64,000 nt of DNA, from NCBI RefSeq assembly GCF_900188385.1, contig NZ_FZOI01000005.1:124001-188000 (forward strand). The letters run 5' to 3'. This DNA comes from Azospirillum sp. RU38E (GTDB lineage: Bacteria > Pseudomonadota > Alphaproteobacteria > Azospirillales > Azospirillaceae). The position numbers were made by a program, and so were the translations under genes. Below are positions 15,125-23,879 of this stretch, one piece after another. Position 1 is the stretch's first letter. The number at the start of each line of letters is the position of its first letter. The notes beneath the pieces are model-generated. The model was not told the origin of the DNA. It saw nothing but the letters and a program-made list of their open reading frames with translations, and did no database searches.

Positions 15125-16318
15125 TTACGCCTTAAGCGGCTTGAACCGGCTGGTGATGGCCATCATCACCAGTACACCGATGGCCATGGCGGCCCAGGCC
15201 CAGGTCAGATCAGCGAACTGGTCACGCAGCCAGCCGGCCAGCAGCGGCATCAGGCTGGCAATCAGATAGCCGCCGCCCTGCACGATGGAGAGCAGGGCCC
15301 CCGCATCGGCCGGGTTTTCCGACTGGTCCATGGCCAGGATCATGGAGAGCGGGAACAGGGACCCGATCCCCAACCCCACCAGGATGCAGGCCGGCATGGC
15401 CAGCGCCGCCGGGGCCAGCATCAGGCAGAGCAAGCCGCCGATCAGCAGGCTCAACACCAGAAAGACCGGCCCGCGCCGGTCGGGGAAACGGCCGATGACG
15501 GCCGACACGGTCAGCCCGGCCACCACTTCCGTCATGGTGACGCCGGCCATCAGATATCCTGCCGCTGCCCGGTCCCAGCCCAACTGGGTGTAAAAGGGCG
15601 GCAGCCAGGCCAGCACCAGGGTGAAGGCGCCGGTGCCGATGCCGAAAAAGGCCAGCAGCAGCCAGGTCCGCCGCCGGCTCCACCAATTGACCGGGGCGGC
15701 GGCGCTGGCCGTGACCCGCCCGCTGGCGCCCGGCACATCGCCGCTGCTGACCAGCCAGAGCACCAGGGCCAGGGCCGCCGGCACCGCCCAGAAGGACAGC
15801 GCCCCGTTCCAGCCCAGCCATTCCGACAGGCCGGCGGCCGAGGCGGCGGCGATGGAGGCCCCACCCATGATGGAGGTGGTGTAAAGCCCCATCATCCGCC
15901 CCACCTGATCCGGGTGGCGACGCTTGATGGTGGCGGGCAGCAGGGCCTGGACCAGGGCAATGCCGATGCCGGCCAGCAGGGCCGTGCCCAGCATGGCCAG
16001 CCCGCCCAGGGGCGCTGCCCGCAGCAGGCAGGCGAGCGCCACCAGGGCCGCCCCCAGCGTGATGCCGCCCCGCTCCCCCAGCAGGCGGCGCAACATCCCG
16101 CCCGCCATGGAGAATACCCCCATGGCCACGATGGGCAGCACGGTCAGCAGGCTGGCGCCCGTGCTGGATAATCCGGTATCGGGCTGGATCAGATCCAGCA
16201 GCGGGCCGATGGCGGCCAGGGCCGGGCGCAGGTTCAGGCCCAACAGCAACATCCCGGCAATGGCCAGGGCGGTGCCGGCCCGCCGGGGCGCCCCGGCGGC
16301 GGTGGTGCAAATCGTCAT
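15125..16318 (-). CDS. MFS transporter, CynX/NimT family
   Basis: 397 residues from the ATG at 16318, with about 12 hydrophobic segments. The first helix contains LGLNLRPALAAIGPLL, close to the NLRP signature of the cyanate/2-nitroimidazole branch of the major facilitator superfamily. The much longer open frame upstream runs through the divergent MarR gene and is not coding. Members export or import small anions or drugs. The divergent MarR gene and the inverted repeat between them suggest MarR-controlled, substrate-induced expression. The substrate is unknown. Confidence 0.86.
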   Translation of the reverse strand: MTICTTAAGAPRRAGTALAIAGMLLLGLNLRPALAAIGPLLDLIQPDTGLSSTGASLLTVLPIVAMGVFSMAGGMLRRLLGERGGITLGAALVALACLLRAAPLGGLAMLGTALLAGIGIALVQALLPATIKRRHPDQVGRMMGLYTTSIMGGASIAAASAAGLSEWLGWNGALSFWAVPAALALVLWLVSSGDVPGASGRVTASAAAPVNWWSRRRTWLLLAFFGIGTGAFTLVLAWLPPFYTQLGWDRAAAGYLMAGVTMTEVVAGLTVSAVIGRFPDRRGPVFLVLSLLIGGLLCLMLAPAALAMPACILVGLGIGSLFPLSMILAMDQSENPADAGALLSIVQGGGYLIASLMPLLAGWLRDQFADLTWAWAAMAIGVLVMMAITSRFKPLKA

Positions 16319-16367
16319 GGTGACTCTATCCCTCTGGCTTTGTTGCGATCCGCCGGGTTCACCCCGA

Positions 16368-16395
16368 TTGCCGCACTGCCTTTGCCTGCTATAAT
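16368..16395 (+). promoter_or_regulatory. Sigma-70-like promoter for the MarR gene
   Basis: TTGCCG (16368-16373) and TATAAT (16390-16395) are spaced by 16 bases, close to consensus. The proposed MarR operator lies a short way downstream, where a bound repressor would block transcription. Confidence 0.55.
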
Positions 16396-16408
16396 GTCTT
16401 ATCGAAGA

Positions 16409-16428
16409 ATATCTTACCGCTAAGATAT
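16409..16428. promoter_or_regulatory. Inverted repeat, probable MarR operator
   Basis: ATATCTTA-CCGC-TAAGATAT is a perfect 8-bp inverted repeat with a four-base spacer, just before the MarR start (16442) and in the gap between the divergent MFS and MarR genes. The size and AT-rich arms fit MarR operators. Confidence 0.6.
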
Positions 16429-16441
16429 ATAGGGGGCAGCC

Positions 16442-16942
16442 ATGCGGGATCGGGCCGGGGAAGCGGCAGCGCAATGGGCGCGGGAACGGCCGGACCTGGA
16501 CGCACAGCCCATGGTGGTGATCGGCCGTCTGCTGGAGGCGGCGCAGCTGATCCAGCGGGACGGGCTGGCCCCGTTCCTGGCCGCGCATGGCCTGCAGCAT
16601 GGCGAATTTGACGTGCTGATGACCTTGCGCCGGGCCGGCGCGCCCTATCGGCTGACGCCGACCGCGCTCTATGAGACGGCGATGATCTCCTCCGGTGGGA
16701 TGACGTGCCGGCTGGACCGGCTGGAAAAGGCCGGGCTGGTGGCGCGCCACGCCAACCCGGCCGACCGGCGCGGCCTGCTGGTGGGGCTGACCGACCGGGG
16801 CCTGTCCCTGATCGACGGCATCCTGGAACCCCATATCGCCAATGAGGATCGTTTGCTGGCCGGGCTGGACCGGGCCGAACGTCAGGCCCTGGATGGGCTG
16901 CTGGCCAAGCTGCTGGCGGGCCTGCCCCCGCCGGGGGGATAA
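16442..16942 (+). CDS. MarR-family transcriptional regulator
   Basis: 166 residues with the MarR winged-helix core: HGEFDVLMTLRRAG, then the recognition helix region ETAMISSGGMTCRLDRLEKAGLV split over two phrases, and the wing NPADRRGLLVGLTDRG. Such dimers repress a neighbouring transporter or enzyme gene and release DNA on binding small phenolic or other ligands. It is divergent from the CynX-like transporter with a 20-bp inverted repeat between them, so local autoregulation and repression of the transporter are likely. Confidence 0.92.
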   Translation: MRDRAGEAAAQWARERPDLDAQPMVVIGRLLEAAQLIQRDGLAPFLAAHGLQHGEFDVLMTLRRAGAPYRLTPTALYETAMISSGGMTCRLDRLEKAGLVARHANPADRRGLLVGLTDRGLSLIDGILEPHIANEDRLLAGLDRAERQALDGLLAKLLAGLPPPGG

Positions 16943-17027
16943 TGCCCCTTTCGGTGATCATACCGACGCCCGGTTGTGGCGGCGGGCGGTTACGGGATCA
17001 TGAAGGCAGCGTGATTGGGGGGATTCT

Positions 17028-17411
17028 ATGGTCAGGATTGGATGGGGGATGGCCGCTTGCCTGCTGCTGACCGCTTGTGTCGCCGCGGCCGCCCGTCCCT
17101 TGCCCGTACAGAATCTGACCGTGCTGGAAACGGGTCTGTATCGGGCAGGCGAACTCAACATGCCCGCCGATCTCTGCGCGAAGTTCCGCCCGGTCGACCG
17201 GAAGGTGGCAAACTGGCTGCGCCACGCGCGGGAAGTGGACAAACAGGCCTATTACGCCGATGGCATCTTCTCCGGCTGTCGGGCTTCGGGTGAGTTGACC
17301 CTGCAGGATGGCAGCCGCCACCGTTGGTATCTGGATGCCGGTGGCGGGGCCATGGTTGAACAGAAGGACGGCACGTTGCGCTATTTCACTGGGGAACCTT
17401 TCCCCCTGTGA
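17028..17411 (+). CDS. Small putative lipoprotein
   Basis: 127 residues, no recognised domain. The N-terminus MVRIGWGMAACLLLTACVAA ends in a lipobox-like LLTAC, with Cys17 as the probable lipidated residue. The remainder is soluble, with one more pair of cysteines (LCAKF, SGCRAS) that could form a disulfide, and a C-terminal section, from RHRWYLDAGGGAMVEQKDGT to the end, that looks like beta strands. It stands alone between the MarR gene and a methyltransferase gene. Likely periplasmic; function unknown. Confidence 0.65.
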   Translation: MVRIGWGMAACLLLTACVAAAARPLPVQNLTVLETGLYRAGELNMPADLCAKFRPVDRKVANWLRHAREVDKQAYYADGIFSGCRASGELTLQDGSRHRWYLDAGGGAMVEQKDGTLRYFTGEPFPL

Positions 17412-17480
17412 TCCGGGCTATTGGTGCGCTCCCGGCTTTCCTGCTAAAGCAGCGCTTTCACGCCTGCCGGACCGCCCACC

Positions 17481-18782
17481 ATGACCGATCACCCCCTTTC
17501 CCGTGAAGCCCAGGCCGCCGACTTGCTGGCCGGGGGCCGCTATCGGGCGGCACGGCGTCTGCTGCTGGAAGGGCAGGGGCCGCAGGGGGCGGGGGAACTG
17601 GCATTGCTGGGCCGCGCCCTGATCGGGCTGCATGAACATGGCGGCGCGCGCGCGGCCCTGGAACAGGCGTTGGCCCTGGTGCCGGATGATCCCGCCATTC
17701 GTTTTGATCTGGCCCGTGCGCTGAACGGGTTGGGCCTGATGCATCTGGCGGTACCGATGCTGGAAGCGCTGCACGCCGCCCACCCGGATGATGCGGCCCT
17801 GGCCGATGCGCTGGCCACGGCCCTGCGGCGTGATGCGCGCTATGAAGACACGATTTCCTTCGCCGAAAGCCTGGAAAATGCCGGACTGGTCACGGAAGAG
17901 CTGCTGTATCAGCGCGCCCTGTCCGCCCATGCGCTGGGTGATGCGGCGGGGGCGCTGGCGGTATTCGACCGGCTGCTGACTCTGCGCGCCGGCCATGCCG
18001 CCGGTCTTTTCGCCTCCCATGCCTGCCTGTTGGCGCTGCAGGGGCTGCCGGCGGCGCTGGCCCGGTTGGAACAGGCGGCCGCCTGTCCCGGTGCCAACCG
18101 TAAATATCGCGCCTTTCTGGATGCCTATCACAGTTTTATGGGCGAACCGGTCACGGATGGCGGTGGTAATGGTGGCAATCAAGCCATTCTGGAAGGGGCC
18201 TTGGCCCTGCGTCCGCATCTGGCCCCCGATTGCCGTCTGTTCGGCCTGTCGGCCGATCTGCTGCGCCATGGGCTGGAACAGGCGCAGGTGCCGGGGCTGG
18301 TGCTGGAATTTGGCGTGCGGCGCGGCACCTCCCTGCGCCACATCGCGGCGGCGGCCGGCCAGCCTGTGCATGGGTTTGACAGTTTTGAAGGGCTGCCGGA
18401 AAGCTGGGGGAACGAGCCAGCGGGCACCTTCAGCACTGGCACTGATCTGCCCGCCATGCCGGGCAATGTCACCCTGCATCCCGGCTGGTTCGACCAGACG
18501 TTGCCGGGCTTTCTGGCGGACCATCCGGGGCCGGTGCGTTTCGTCAATGTCGATTGCGATATTTACAGTTCCAGCGTCACCGTGCTGACGGCGCTGGCCC
18601 CCCGGCTGGCGCCGGGGTCAGTGCTGGTGTTCGATGAATTCATCGGCAACCGCAGCTGGGCCGACCATGAATTCAAGGCTTTTCAGGAATATGCCGCCGC
18701 TTTCGGCGTGCGCTTCCACTATATCGCCGTCAGCCCCTTCACGGGTCAGGTGGCGATCCGCCTGCTGTCTGTGGGGAATTAG
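17481..18782 (+). CDS. TPR-containing TylF/macrocin-type O-methyltransferase
   Basis: 433 residues. Roughly residues 1-215 are alanine/leucine-rich helical repeats of TPR type (for example LRRDARYEDTISFAESLENA). The C-terminal half is a class-I SAM-dependent methyltransferase of the TylF/MycF family: LEFGVRRGTSLRHIA (SAM loop), HGFDSFEGLPESWG, and FVNVDCDIYSSSVTVL, with the acidic metal-binding pair typical of sugar O-methyltransferases. TPR-linked members methylate cell-surface glycans or glycosylated proteins; the substrate here is unknown. Its 3' end overlaps by 44 bases with a convergent gene. Confidence 0.85.
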   Translation: MTDHPLSREAQAADLLAGGRYRAARRLLLEGQGPQGAGELALLGRALIGLHEHGGARAALEQALALVPDDPAIRFDLARALNGLGLMHLAVPMLEALHAAHPDDAALADALATALRRDARYEDTISFAESLENAGLVTEELLYQRALSAHALGDAAGALAVFDRLLTLRAGHAAGLFASHACLLALQGLPAALARLEQAAACPGANRKYRAFLDAYHSFMGEPVTDGGGNGGNQAILEGALALRPHLAPDCRLFGLSADLLRHGLEQAQVPGLVLEFGVRRGTSLRHIAAAAGQPVHGFDSFEGLPESWGNEPAGTFSTGTDLPAMPGNVTLHPGWFDQTLPGFLADHPGPVRFVNVDCDIYSSSVTVLTALAPRLAPGSVLVFDEFIGNRSWADHEFKAFQEYAAAFGVRFHYIAVSPFTGQVAIRLLSVGN

Positions 18783-19536
18783 CGGTTTCGCCCTGCGCCT
18801 CCTCCCGCCGATCGGCAAAGGGGGCGGGGCGCAGTTTGATGATATGGTCGGCATTGGCGCTGCTGCCATCCGGGCGGTTGCCCAGATAATAGCTTTTCTG
18901 CCATTTCGCCGTGCGCGCGGCGGAATCCGGCTGGGCCAGTTCGGCGTTGAAGCGGGTGCGCCCCTCTGACCAGGCCTGATAATCGGCCAGCAGCTCGGGC
19001 GCATCGGACAAGCGGCGGATTTCCGGTTCCACCTGTCCGATCAGGTCGCGCCGCACCGGGAACAGGCCGCAAAACGGCTCCCCCGCTTCAAACCGCACCG
19101 TCTGGCCGGGGCGGGTGAATTTCCAGTTCATGGTGAAACTGTAGGGCGCCCAGTCGGTTTCCACCACCCCGGTCAAGGGCGCGATGGCATCCTTGGGCGC
19201 ATTGGCCGGCCCCTGCACATAGAGGTTCCAGCCCGGTTCGGTTCGGAACAGCGCCTCGACATGGAAGGTCAGGATACCGGAGCCGAAATGCGAAATGGCC
19301 GGCGCCCGGTCGCCGGCATCCAGGGTCACCCGCAGCGCCGATGGGCTGGTGCCGCCATCCCAGATGGCGCTGAACCCGATGGGGCAGAGAATTTCCCAGC
19401 CATGCGCATTGGCAATGTTCAGCGGCAGACAGCGATAGGCATAGCCGTCCGGCGTGGCATCCATCCAGTCCCGCGTCGCCGGTGCCGGGCGCAGCAGCGG
19501 CGGCGGGTCATAAAGCGCGTAGCAGGTCAGCTTCAT
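18739..19536 (-). CDS. DUF6065-like protein
   Basis: 265 residues from the ATG at 19536 (MKLTCYALYDPPP). No signal peptide or membrane segment. Phrases such as YRCLPLNIANAHGWEILCP, FHVEALFRTEPGWNLYVQGP and FEAGEPFCGLFPVRRDLI match what I recall of the DUF6065 family, found near oxygenases and methyltransferases in proteobacteria, function unsettled. The C-terminal ~25 residues are proline-rich and are encoded in the overlap with the convergent methyltransferase, so the 3' end may have drifted. It could work with the neighbouring methyltransferase, but the convergent direction argues against one operon. Confidence 0.72.
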   Translation of the reverse strand: MKLTCYALYDPPPLLRPAPATRDWMDATPDGYAYRCLPLNIANAHGWEILCPIGFSAIWDGGTSPSALRVTLDAGDRAPAISHFGSGILTFHVEALFRTEPGWNLYVQGPANAPKDAIAPLTGVVETDWAPYSFTMNWKFTRPGQTVRFEAGEPFCGLFPVRRDLIGQVEPEIRRLSDAPELLADYQAWSEGRTRFNAELAQPDSAARTAKWQKSYYLGNRPDGSSANADHIIKLRPAPFADRREEAQGETANSPQTAGGSPPDP

Positions 19537-19568
19537 GCTTGGCTCCCCCCGGCCTCCGGCGTGATCGG

Positions 19569-20765
19569 TCACACGCGCTGCGGCATCAGCTCTGCGCCGA
19601 TATCCAGGCCGGGCTGGTCGGATATCTGCATCAGCAATTCATCCACCTCCCGCTCTGCGGCATCGGCATAGCGGTCGAACAGGGTTTCCACGACCAGCGC
19701 CTGGAACTTTTCCCGCGGGCAATGGCCGCTGACATACTCGCAATCCAGCGCCACCTGCTGGGCGGTGCGGAACGGCCCGGTCAGGGCCGGGGGCACGGCG
19801 GCGGCATCCAGCAGGCAATGCAGGCCCAGCACCCCATCATCCCAGGCCAGGATGCTGGCCGCCTGGCTGGCAATATTGGCCCGCGCCGCCATGCCGGCGA
19901 CAAACAGTTCCAGATCGCCGGCACACAGCGCGCGGAACAGCACCTGCGGCGTCAACCGGCCCTGGCGGAACAGGTGGCGGGCCACCATTTCCGCATCATC
20001 CGGCGACAGCAGCAGCGGCTGCAGCAGGCGCAGCGTCGCCGCCTCCCGCCCGCCCTCGGCCAGCCTTCTGGCCAGCGATGGCTCTATATTATGGTCCTGG
20101 ATCAGTTGCTGGCGCACATCTTCCGACACCAGGGCGATCATGCGTTCGACCATGGCCAGGGTGATTTCCGGCCGGGCCGCCACGCTGTCAGCCACCAGCC
20201 GGAACTGGCCGAACCGTTCGGCCGCGCGTTCCAGCGTGGTTTCCTTCACGGCGGCCCCGCGATTGCGCAGCAGATGCACCACGGTCAGTACATTGCCGGT
20301 TTCCACCAGGGCGGCGGATACGGCCGCCGAAACGCTGCGGCGGCCGGCAATGGCCAGCTGTTTTTGTGCATCGCGCTCCGCCACCACCTCCAGCAGCAGC
20401 GCCTCCGGCAGCCCATCCACATATTTCAGGATGGGCACGGCCACCTGCGCCACGTCGCGCACCAGCCGTTCGGCCAGATCGCTGGTCAGGATGGGGCTGT
20501 TATGGATCTGCCAGGCGACTGCGGCCCGCACCTCCGTTTCGGCGTCGGCGGCAAAGGCGCGCAGAATATCCAGCGCCAGCCGCTTTTCCGTCTCGGTCAG
20601 GCTGCCTTCCTCCATCTCCGTGACCAGCTTGGCCATGGTTTCGATGCGGGATTCCGCACCGGGCTGGCGCAGCAGCCGGTCAACATCCCGGCTGGTCAGC
20701 CGGGCACGGATGGCGGGCCGGGGCGGGGCGGCCAGATCCCCTTTCAGGCGGGGAACAATGCCCAT
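19569..20765 (-). CDS. DUF2336 protein
   Basis: 398 residues, mostly alpha-helical with HEAT-like repeats: LTSRDVDRLLRQ, EVRAAVAWQIHNSPILTSDL, VAVPILKYVDGLPEALLLEV. This is the DUF2336 family, common in alphaproteobacteria and without an assigned biochemical role. There are no catalytic motifs, signal peptide or membrane spans; a scaffold or regulatory role is possible. It follows the LdtR-like regulator gene by three bases on the same strand, so both are expressed together. Confidence 0.83.
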   Translation of the reverse strand: MGIVPRLKGDLAAPPRPAIRARLTSRDVDRLLRQPGAESRIETMAKLVTEMEEGSLTETEKRLALDILRAFAADAETEVRAAVAWQIHNSPILTSDLAERLVRDVAQVAVPILKYVDGLPEALLLEVVAERDAQKQLAIAGRRSVSAAVSAALVETGNVLTVVHLLRNRGAAVKETTLERAAERFGQFRLVADSVAARPEITLAMVERMIALVSEDVRQQLIQDHNIEPSLARRLAEGGREAATLRLLQPLLLSPDDAEMVARHLFRQGRLTPQVLFRALCAGDLELFVAGMAARANIASQAASILAWDDGVLGLHCLLDAAAVPPALTGPFRTAQQVALDCEYVSGHCPREKFQALVVETLFDRYADAAEREVDELLMQISDQPGLDIGAELMPQRV

Positions 20766-20768
20766 GCG

Positions 20769-21368
20769 TCAATCCTGGCCGCGGCCATCATAGCGGACGA
20801 TATCGCCCCACATGCGCTCCAGCCGGCGCAGCATCCGATAGGTCGTTTCCAGATCGGCGCTATCGGCGGTGTTGCGCAGCAGCTGGGTGGCCTGCCGGTT
20901 TTCCAGCTTGCCGATCTCTGCACACAGCCATTCGCCCTTTTCCGACAGACGCAGCCGGGCGGCGCGACGATCGCGCTGGGAGGCGGCCCGGTCGACATAG
21001 CCCTGTTCGACCAGATGCTTCAGATTATAGCTGGCGTTGGAACCCAGATAATAGCCGCGCTCCATCAGGTCGCGGACCGACAGCTCATCATCACCGATAT
21101 TCAGCAGCATCAGCACCTGCATCGGGCTGATATCATCCACGCCGATCCGGCCCAGCTCCACCCGCACCACATCATGCAGCCGGCGCTGCATATGGTCGAT
21201 GACGCGGGCAATATCCCGGTAGAGCGCCACATTGCTGGCCGGTGAGGCTTCCCCGGCGCGGCTGTCGGGCTGGCGTGCCTCTGCCGCCCTTTCGGTTCCG
21301 TCGAGTGACCGGTCACCGATCCGGGTCAATCTGATCATCTTGCCAAATCCCTCTTCGCCCGCCGCCAT
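20769..21368 (-). CDS. MarR-type regulator resembling LdtR
   Basis: 199 residues. The N-terminal ~45 residues are variable; then a MarR winged helix with ISPMQVLMLLNIGDDE, RDLMERGYYLGSNASYNLKH (the recognition-helix segment shared with LdtR/PetP-type proteins of alphaproteobacteria) and RAARLRLSEKG. LdtR of Liberibacter controls an L,D-transpeptidase and stress tolerance; no such gene is adjacent here. Start may be the ATG at 21368 or at residue 11. An inverted repeat at 21480-21495 upstream is an autoregulatory site candidate. It is in an operon with a DUF2336 gene. Confidence 0.82.
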   Translation of the reverse strand: MAAGEEGFGKMIRLTRIGDRSLDGTERAAEARQPDSRAGEASPASNVALYRDIARVIDHMQRRLHDVVRVELGRIGVDDISPMQVLMLLNIGDDELSVRDLMERGYYLGSNASYNLKHLVEQGYVDRAASQRDRRAARLRLSEKGEWLCAEIGKLENRQATQLLRNTADSADLETTYRMLRRLERMWGDIVRYDGRGQD

Positions 21369-21479
21369 TTGTCATCCCCTTTGGATCATCCTGCCGGATT
21401 TGCATCCGCACGCATCACATCCAAACGTCATACATGGCCGCACCCAGCGGGGCGGCGGCGCCTGCACATCTATCCAAGC

Positions 21480-21495
21480 ATAGATTATCGTCTAT
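21480..21495. promoter_or_regulatory. Short inverted repeat upstream of the LdtR-like gene
   Basis: ATAGA and TCTAT flank TTATCG, giving a 16-bp AT-rich symmetric site 112 bases upstream of the regulator start. It may be an autoregulatory operator; the arms are short, so chance is not excluded. Confidence 0.3.
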
Positions 21496-21563
21496 CCGCT
21501 GCACTGCAAGGATATCCGTCACACATGCCCCCCGTGCCGTGGAGATAGAACGGAAGGCGGGGG

Positions 21564-22406
21564 TCAGATATCGGCCCCGGCATCCACATAATCGGCGAAC
21601 ACATGGTCCATCACCCGGGCCGGGTTGGCGCAACCGGCTTCCCCCACCACCTTGGCGGGAACACCGGCCACGGTGACGCAGGGCGGCACATCGCGCAGCA
21701 CCACCGAACCGGCGGCCACGCGGGCGCAATCACCGATGCGGATATTGCCCAGCACCTTGGCATTGGCGCCCAGCAGCACGCCGGAACCGATCTTGGGATG
21801 GCGGTCGCCATGTTCCTTGCCATTGCCGCCCAGATTGACCCCGTGCAGCATGGAGACATTATCGCCGACCACGGCTGTTTCCCCCACCACCACGCCGGTG
21901 GCATGGTCAATCATCACCCCGCGCCCGAAACGGGCGGCCGGGTGGATATCCACCCCGAAGACGACGGAGGAACGGCTCTGCAGGTAATAGGCGACGTCGC
22001 GCCGCCCCATATGCCACAGACGATGGGCCAGCCGGTGCGCTTCCAGCGCCTGGAAGCCCTTGAAATACAGCACCGGTTCGATATGGCGGCCGCAGGCCGG
22101 GTCACGGTCCAGCACGGCGGCGATATCGGCGCGGAATATCTGGCCCAGGTCCGGTTCCGCCTCCACCGCCGTCTGCAGCGCCTGTACCAGCAGTTCGGCC
22201 GGCATGTCAGTATGGTGCAGCCGGTTGGCGATGCGGTGAATGACAGCCGATTCCAGGTTGGGCTGGTTCAGAATGGCGCCATAGAACAGGCTGGCCATCA
22301 AGGGTTCCGCCACCACCGCCTGCTGCGCCTCGGCGCGCAGGGCGGCCCAGATCGGGTCGAGCTGGGACACGAAGTCGGTGTTCTGGGCGGGCGCGCGTGC
22401 AGACAT
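21564..22406 (-). CDS. cysE: Serine O-acetyltransferase
   Basis: 280 residues from the ATG at 22406; the longer open frame upstream is not conserved. The N-terminal helical domain (DPIWAALRAEAQQAV) is followed by the left-handed beta-helix of hexapeptide acetyltransferases. Active-site phrases are GVDIHPAARFGRGVMIDHAT (His of HPAA and Asp/His of IDHAT), GETAVVGDNVSMLHGVNLGG and GVLLGANAKVLGNIRIG. It makes O-acetylserine from serine and acetyl-CoA, the first step of cysteine synthesis, and is usually feedback-inhibited by cysteine. It stands alone; no O-acetylserine sulfhydrylase is in the window. Confidence 0.95.
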   Translation of the reverse strand: MSARAPAQNTDFVSQLDPIWAALRAEAQQAVVAEPLMASLFYGAILNQPNLESAVIHRIANRLHHTDMPAELLVQALQTAVEAEPDLGQIFRADIAAVLDRDPACGRHIEPVLYFKGFQALEAHRLAHRLWHMGRRDVAYYLQSRSSVVFGVDIHPAARFGRGVMIDHATGVVVGETAVVGDNVSMLHGVNLGGNGKEHGDRHPKIGSGVLLGANAKVLGNIRIGDCARVAAGSVVLRDVPPCVTVAGVPAKVVGEAGCANPARVMDHVFADYVDAGADI

Positions 22407-22543
22407 GGGATCGGCCCCCTGTTTTCCATGAAGAATGGCTTTGCCGGTTATTTGATCACCGGCACCGTCCGGTGCAAGCGGGAAACATCGTGTGGCCCGG
22501 CATGGTTGCCACGCGCCCGGCGGGGTGCCGGGCCGTGTGGGGC

Positions 22544-23086
22544 TCACGCCGTGTCGTTCCCGCCATCCGCCAGGAGGGTGCTGCCGGGGAAGCTGTCGGG
22601 GAACAGCCAGGGGCGCATATCGTCCAGCAGCCGGCGATTGCCCAGCGGCAGGGGCAGTTGCCTGCCCTCGTCGCTGGTGATGGCGCCTGGGAAATGCCGG
22701 CTGGCCCGCCGCACCTGCCGCACCGCCTCCAGATCGTCGCAGCGGGTGGTGATGAACAGGGCCTGCGGGGTCGGCCCATCCTCCCCCGCCGTCACCTGCC
22801 ACAGCTCATACAGCACCCCGTCATCCCAGGCGCGGTGCAGGGTTTGGACCCGGTGGGTGATGCCGTCGCGGCCGATCTGGAACAGGGCCAGATAGCGCTC
22901 ATTATTCAGTGCCGGCGGCGCCGTCAGCGTCACGCCCCATTGCGCCGCCAATGTTTCCGACAGCATAGACAGCCCATCCCGCCCCGCCGGCGGCTGTTCC
23001 AGCAGGGCGATGGCCTGTTCGATCACCCAGATGGCGGCTGCATCCAGGTTGGCGACCGCATCGCCCATATTCCCACCCATCCCCAT
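22544..23086 (-). CDS. Hypothetical protein
   Basis: About 180 residues. Three in-frame ATGs (23086, 23080, 23068) begin MGMGGNMGDAVANLD; upstream frame extension looks non-coding. No domain is recognised. There is no signal peptide; the middle has alternating hydrophobic/charged strands (RYLALFQIGRDGITHRVQTL, VLYELWQVTAGEDG) and PQALFITTRCDDLEAV. The codon use and the divergence from the thioesterase gene support a real gene. It is upstream of cysE on the same strand but about 140 bases away, so co-transcription is uncertain. Confidence 0.6.
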   Translation of the reverse strand: MGMGGNMGDAVANLDAAAIWVIEQAIALLEQPPAGRDGLSMLSETLAAQWGVTLTAPPALNNERYLALFQIGRDGITHRVQTLHRAWDDGVLYELWQVTAGEDGPTPQALFITTRCDDLEAVRQVRRASRHFPGAITSDEGRQLPLPLGNRRLLDDMRPWLFPDSFPGSTLLADGGNDTA

Positions 23087-23376
23087 CTTGGCTTTCCACC
23101 TGTCCGGCACTGCCCATCCTGTCGGCCGGTTCCTGTTATGTATGCGATTGCGTGACCTGGGCCACCATGAAGCCCAGCCAATTATGGTAAAGCCTGGGCG
23201 TCGTGCGCGGTTGTAGCAATTTTCCGTTCTATTGCACCTTTGATGGTATCGCCGTGCTGCCATGATAAAGATTCGATAATAGATTTAAAATCGAAATGTA
23301 TCCAATGCCTGCAAGCTTTCTTGCGTCCAATCCCGCCGGCTGACATGGTTGGCAACAAGACCCGTGCCAGGATTGG

Positions 23377-23784
23377 ATGATGCCGGATATTGAGAAGACA
23401 ACCCCCAATGGCTGCCCGGTGGAACCGGCGGTGCGCACCATTGCCATGCCGGGGGATACCAACCCGGCCGGCGATATTTTCGGCGGCTGGCTGATGGCGC
23501 AGATGGATCTGGCTGCCGGCAATGCCGCGGCCCGCCGGGCGCGCGGCCGCTGCGCCACCATCGCGGTGGATGCCATGGTGTTCCACCGCCCGGTTCTGGT
23601 GGGGGATGAGGTGAGCCTTTATGCCGACATCACCCATGTCGGCCGCACCTCCATGAAAATCCATGTGGAGGCCTGGCGTCGCAGCCGGGAGGGGGAGGAG
23701 CGGTTCAAGGTGACGGAGGCTTTGTTCACCTTCGTCGCCATCGATGGTGATGGCCGCCCCCGGCCGGTGCCGCCGCTGGATTGA
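23377..23784 (+). CDS. Acyl-CoA thioesterase, YciA type
   Basis: 135 residues of the hotdog fold. PGDTNPAGDIFGGWLMAQMD is the hallmark of the YciA/BFIT group (the Asp of the GDxNxxG region is catalytic), and DAMVFHRPVLVGDEVSLYAD and GRTSMKIHVEAWRR are the following strands. YciA-type enzymes hydrolyse a broad range of acyl-CoAs in the cytoplasm. Either of the two adjacent ATGs (23377 or 23380) can be the start. It stands alone, followed by hairpins and the second copy of the five-hairpin module. Confidence 0.9.
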   Translation: MMPDIEKTTPNGCPVEPAVRTIAMPGDTNPAGDIFGGWLMAQMDLAAGNAAARRARGRCATIAVDAMVFHRPVLVGDEVSLYADITHVGRTSMKIHVEAWRRSREGEERFKVTEALFTFVAIDGDGRPRPVPPLD

Positions 23785-23879
23785 TATACCCAAGTGCCGA
23801 ATAAATTCGGCAAAATGCTCAAACGCCGCACGGGCTTAGGTATACCCAGTTCCGGGATTCTCCCGTCACTTGAGTATAC
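23785..23879. repeat. Nested palindromes after the thioesterase gene
   Basis: TGCCGAAT/ATTCGGCA (23795-23812) is a tight hairpin directly after the gene and may terminate transcription. An outer pair, TATACCCAAGTG near 23785 and CACTTGAGTATA near 23867-23878, encloses the whole segment with one mismatch. A further TATACCCAG copy is at 23841-23849. These ACCC-type arms resemble the first hairpin of module copy 1. Confidence 0.5.
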
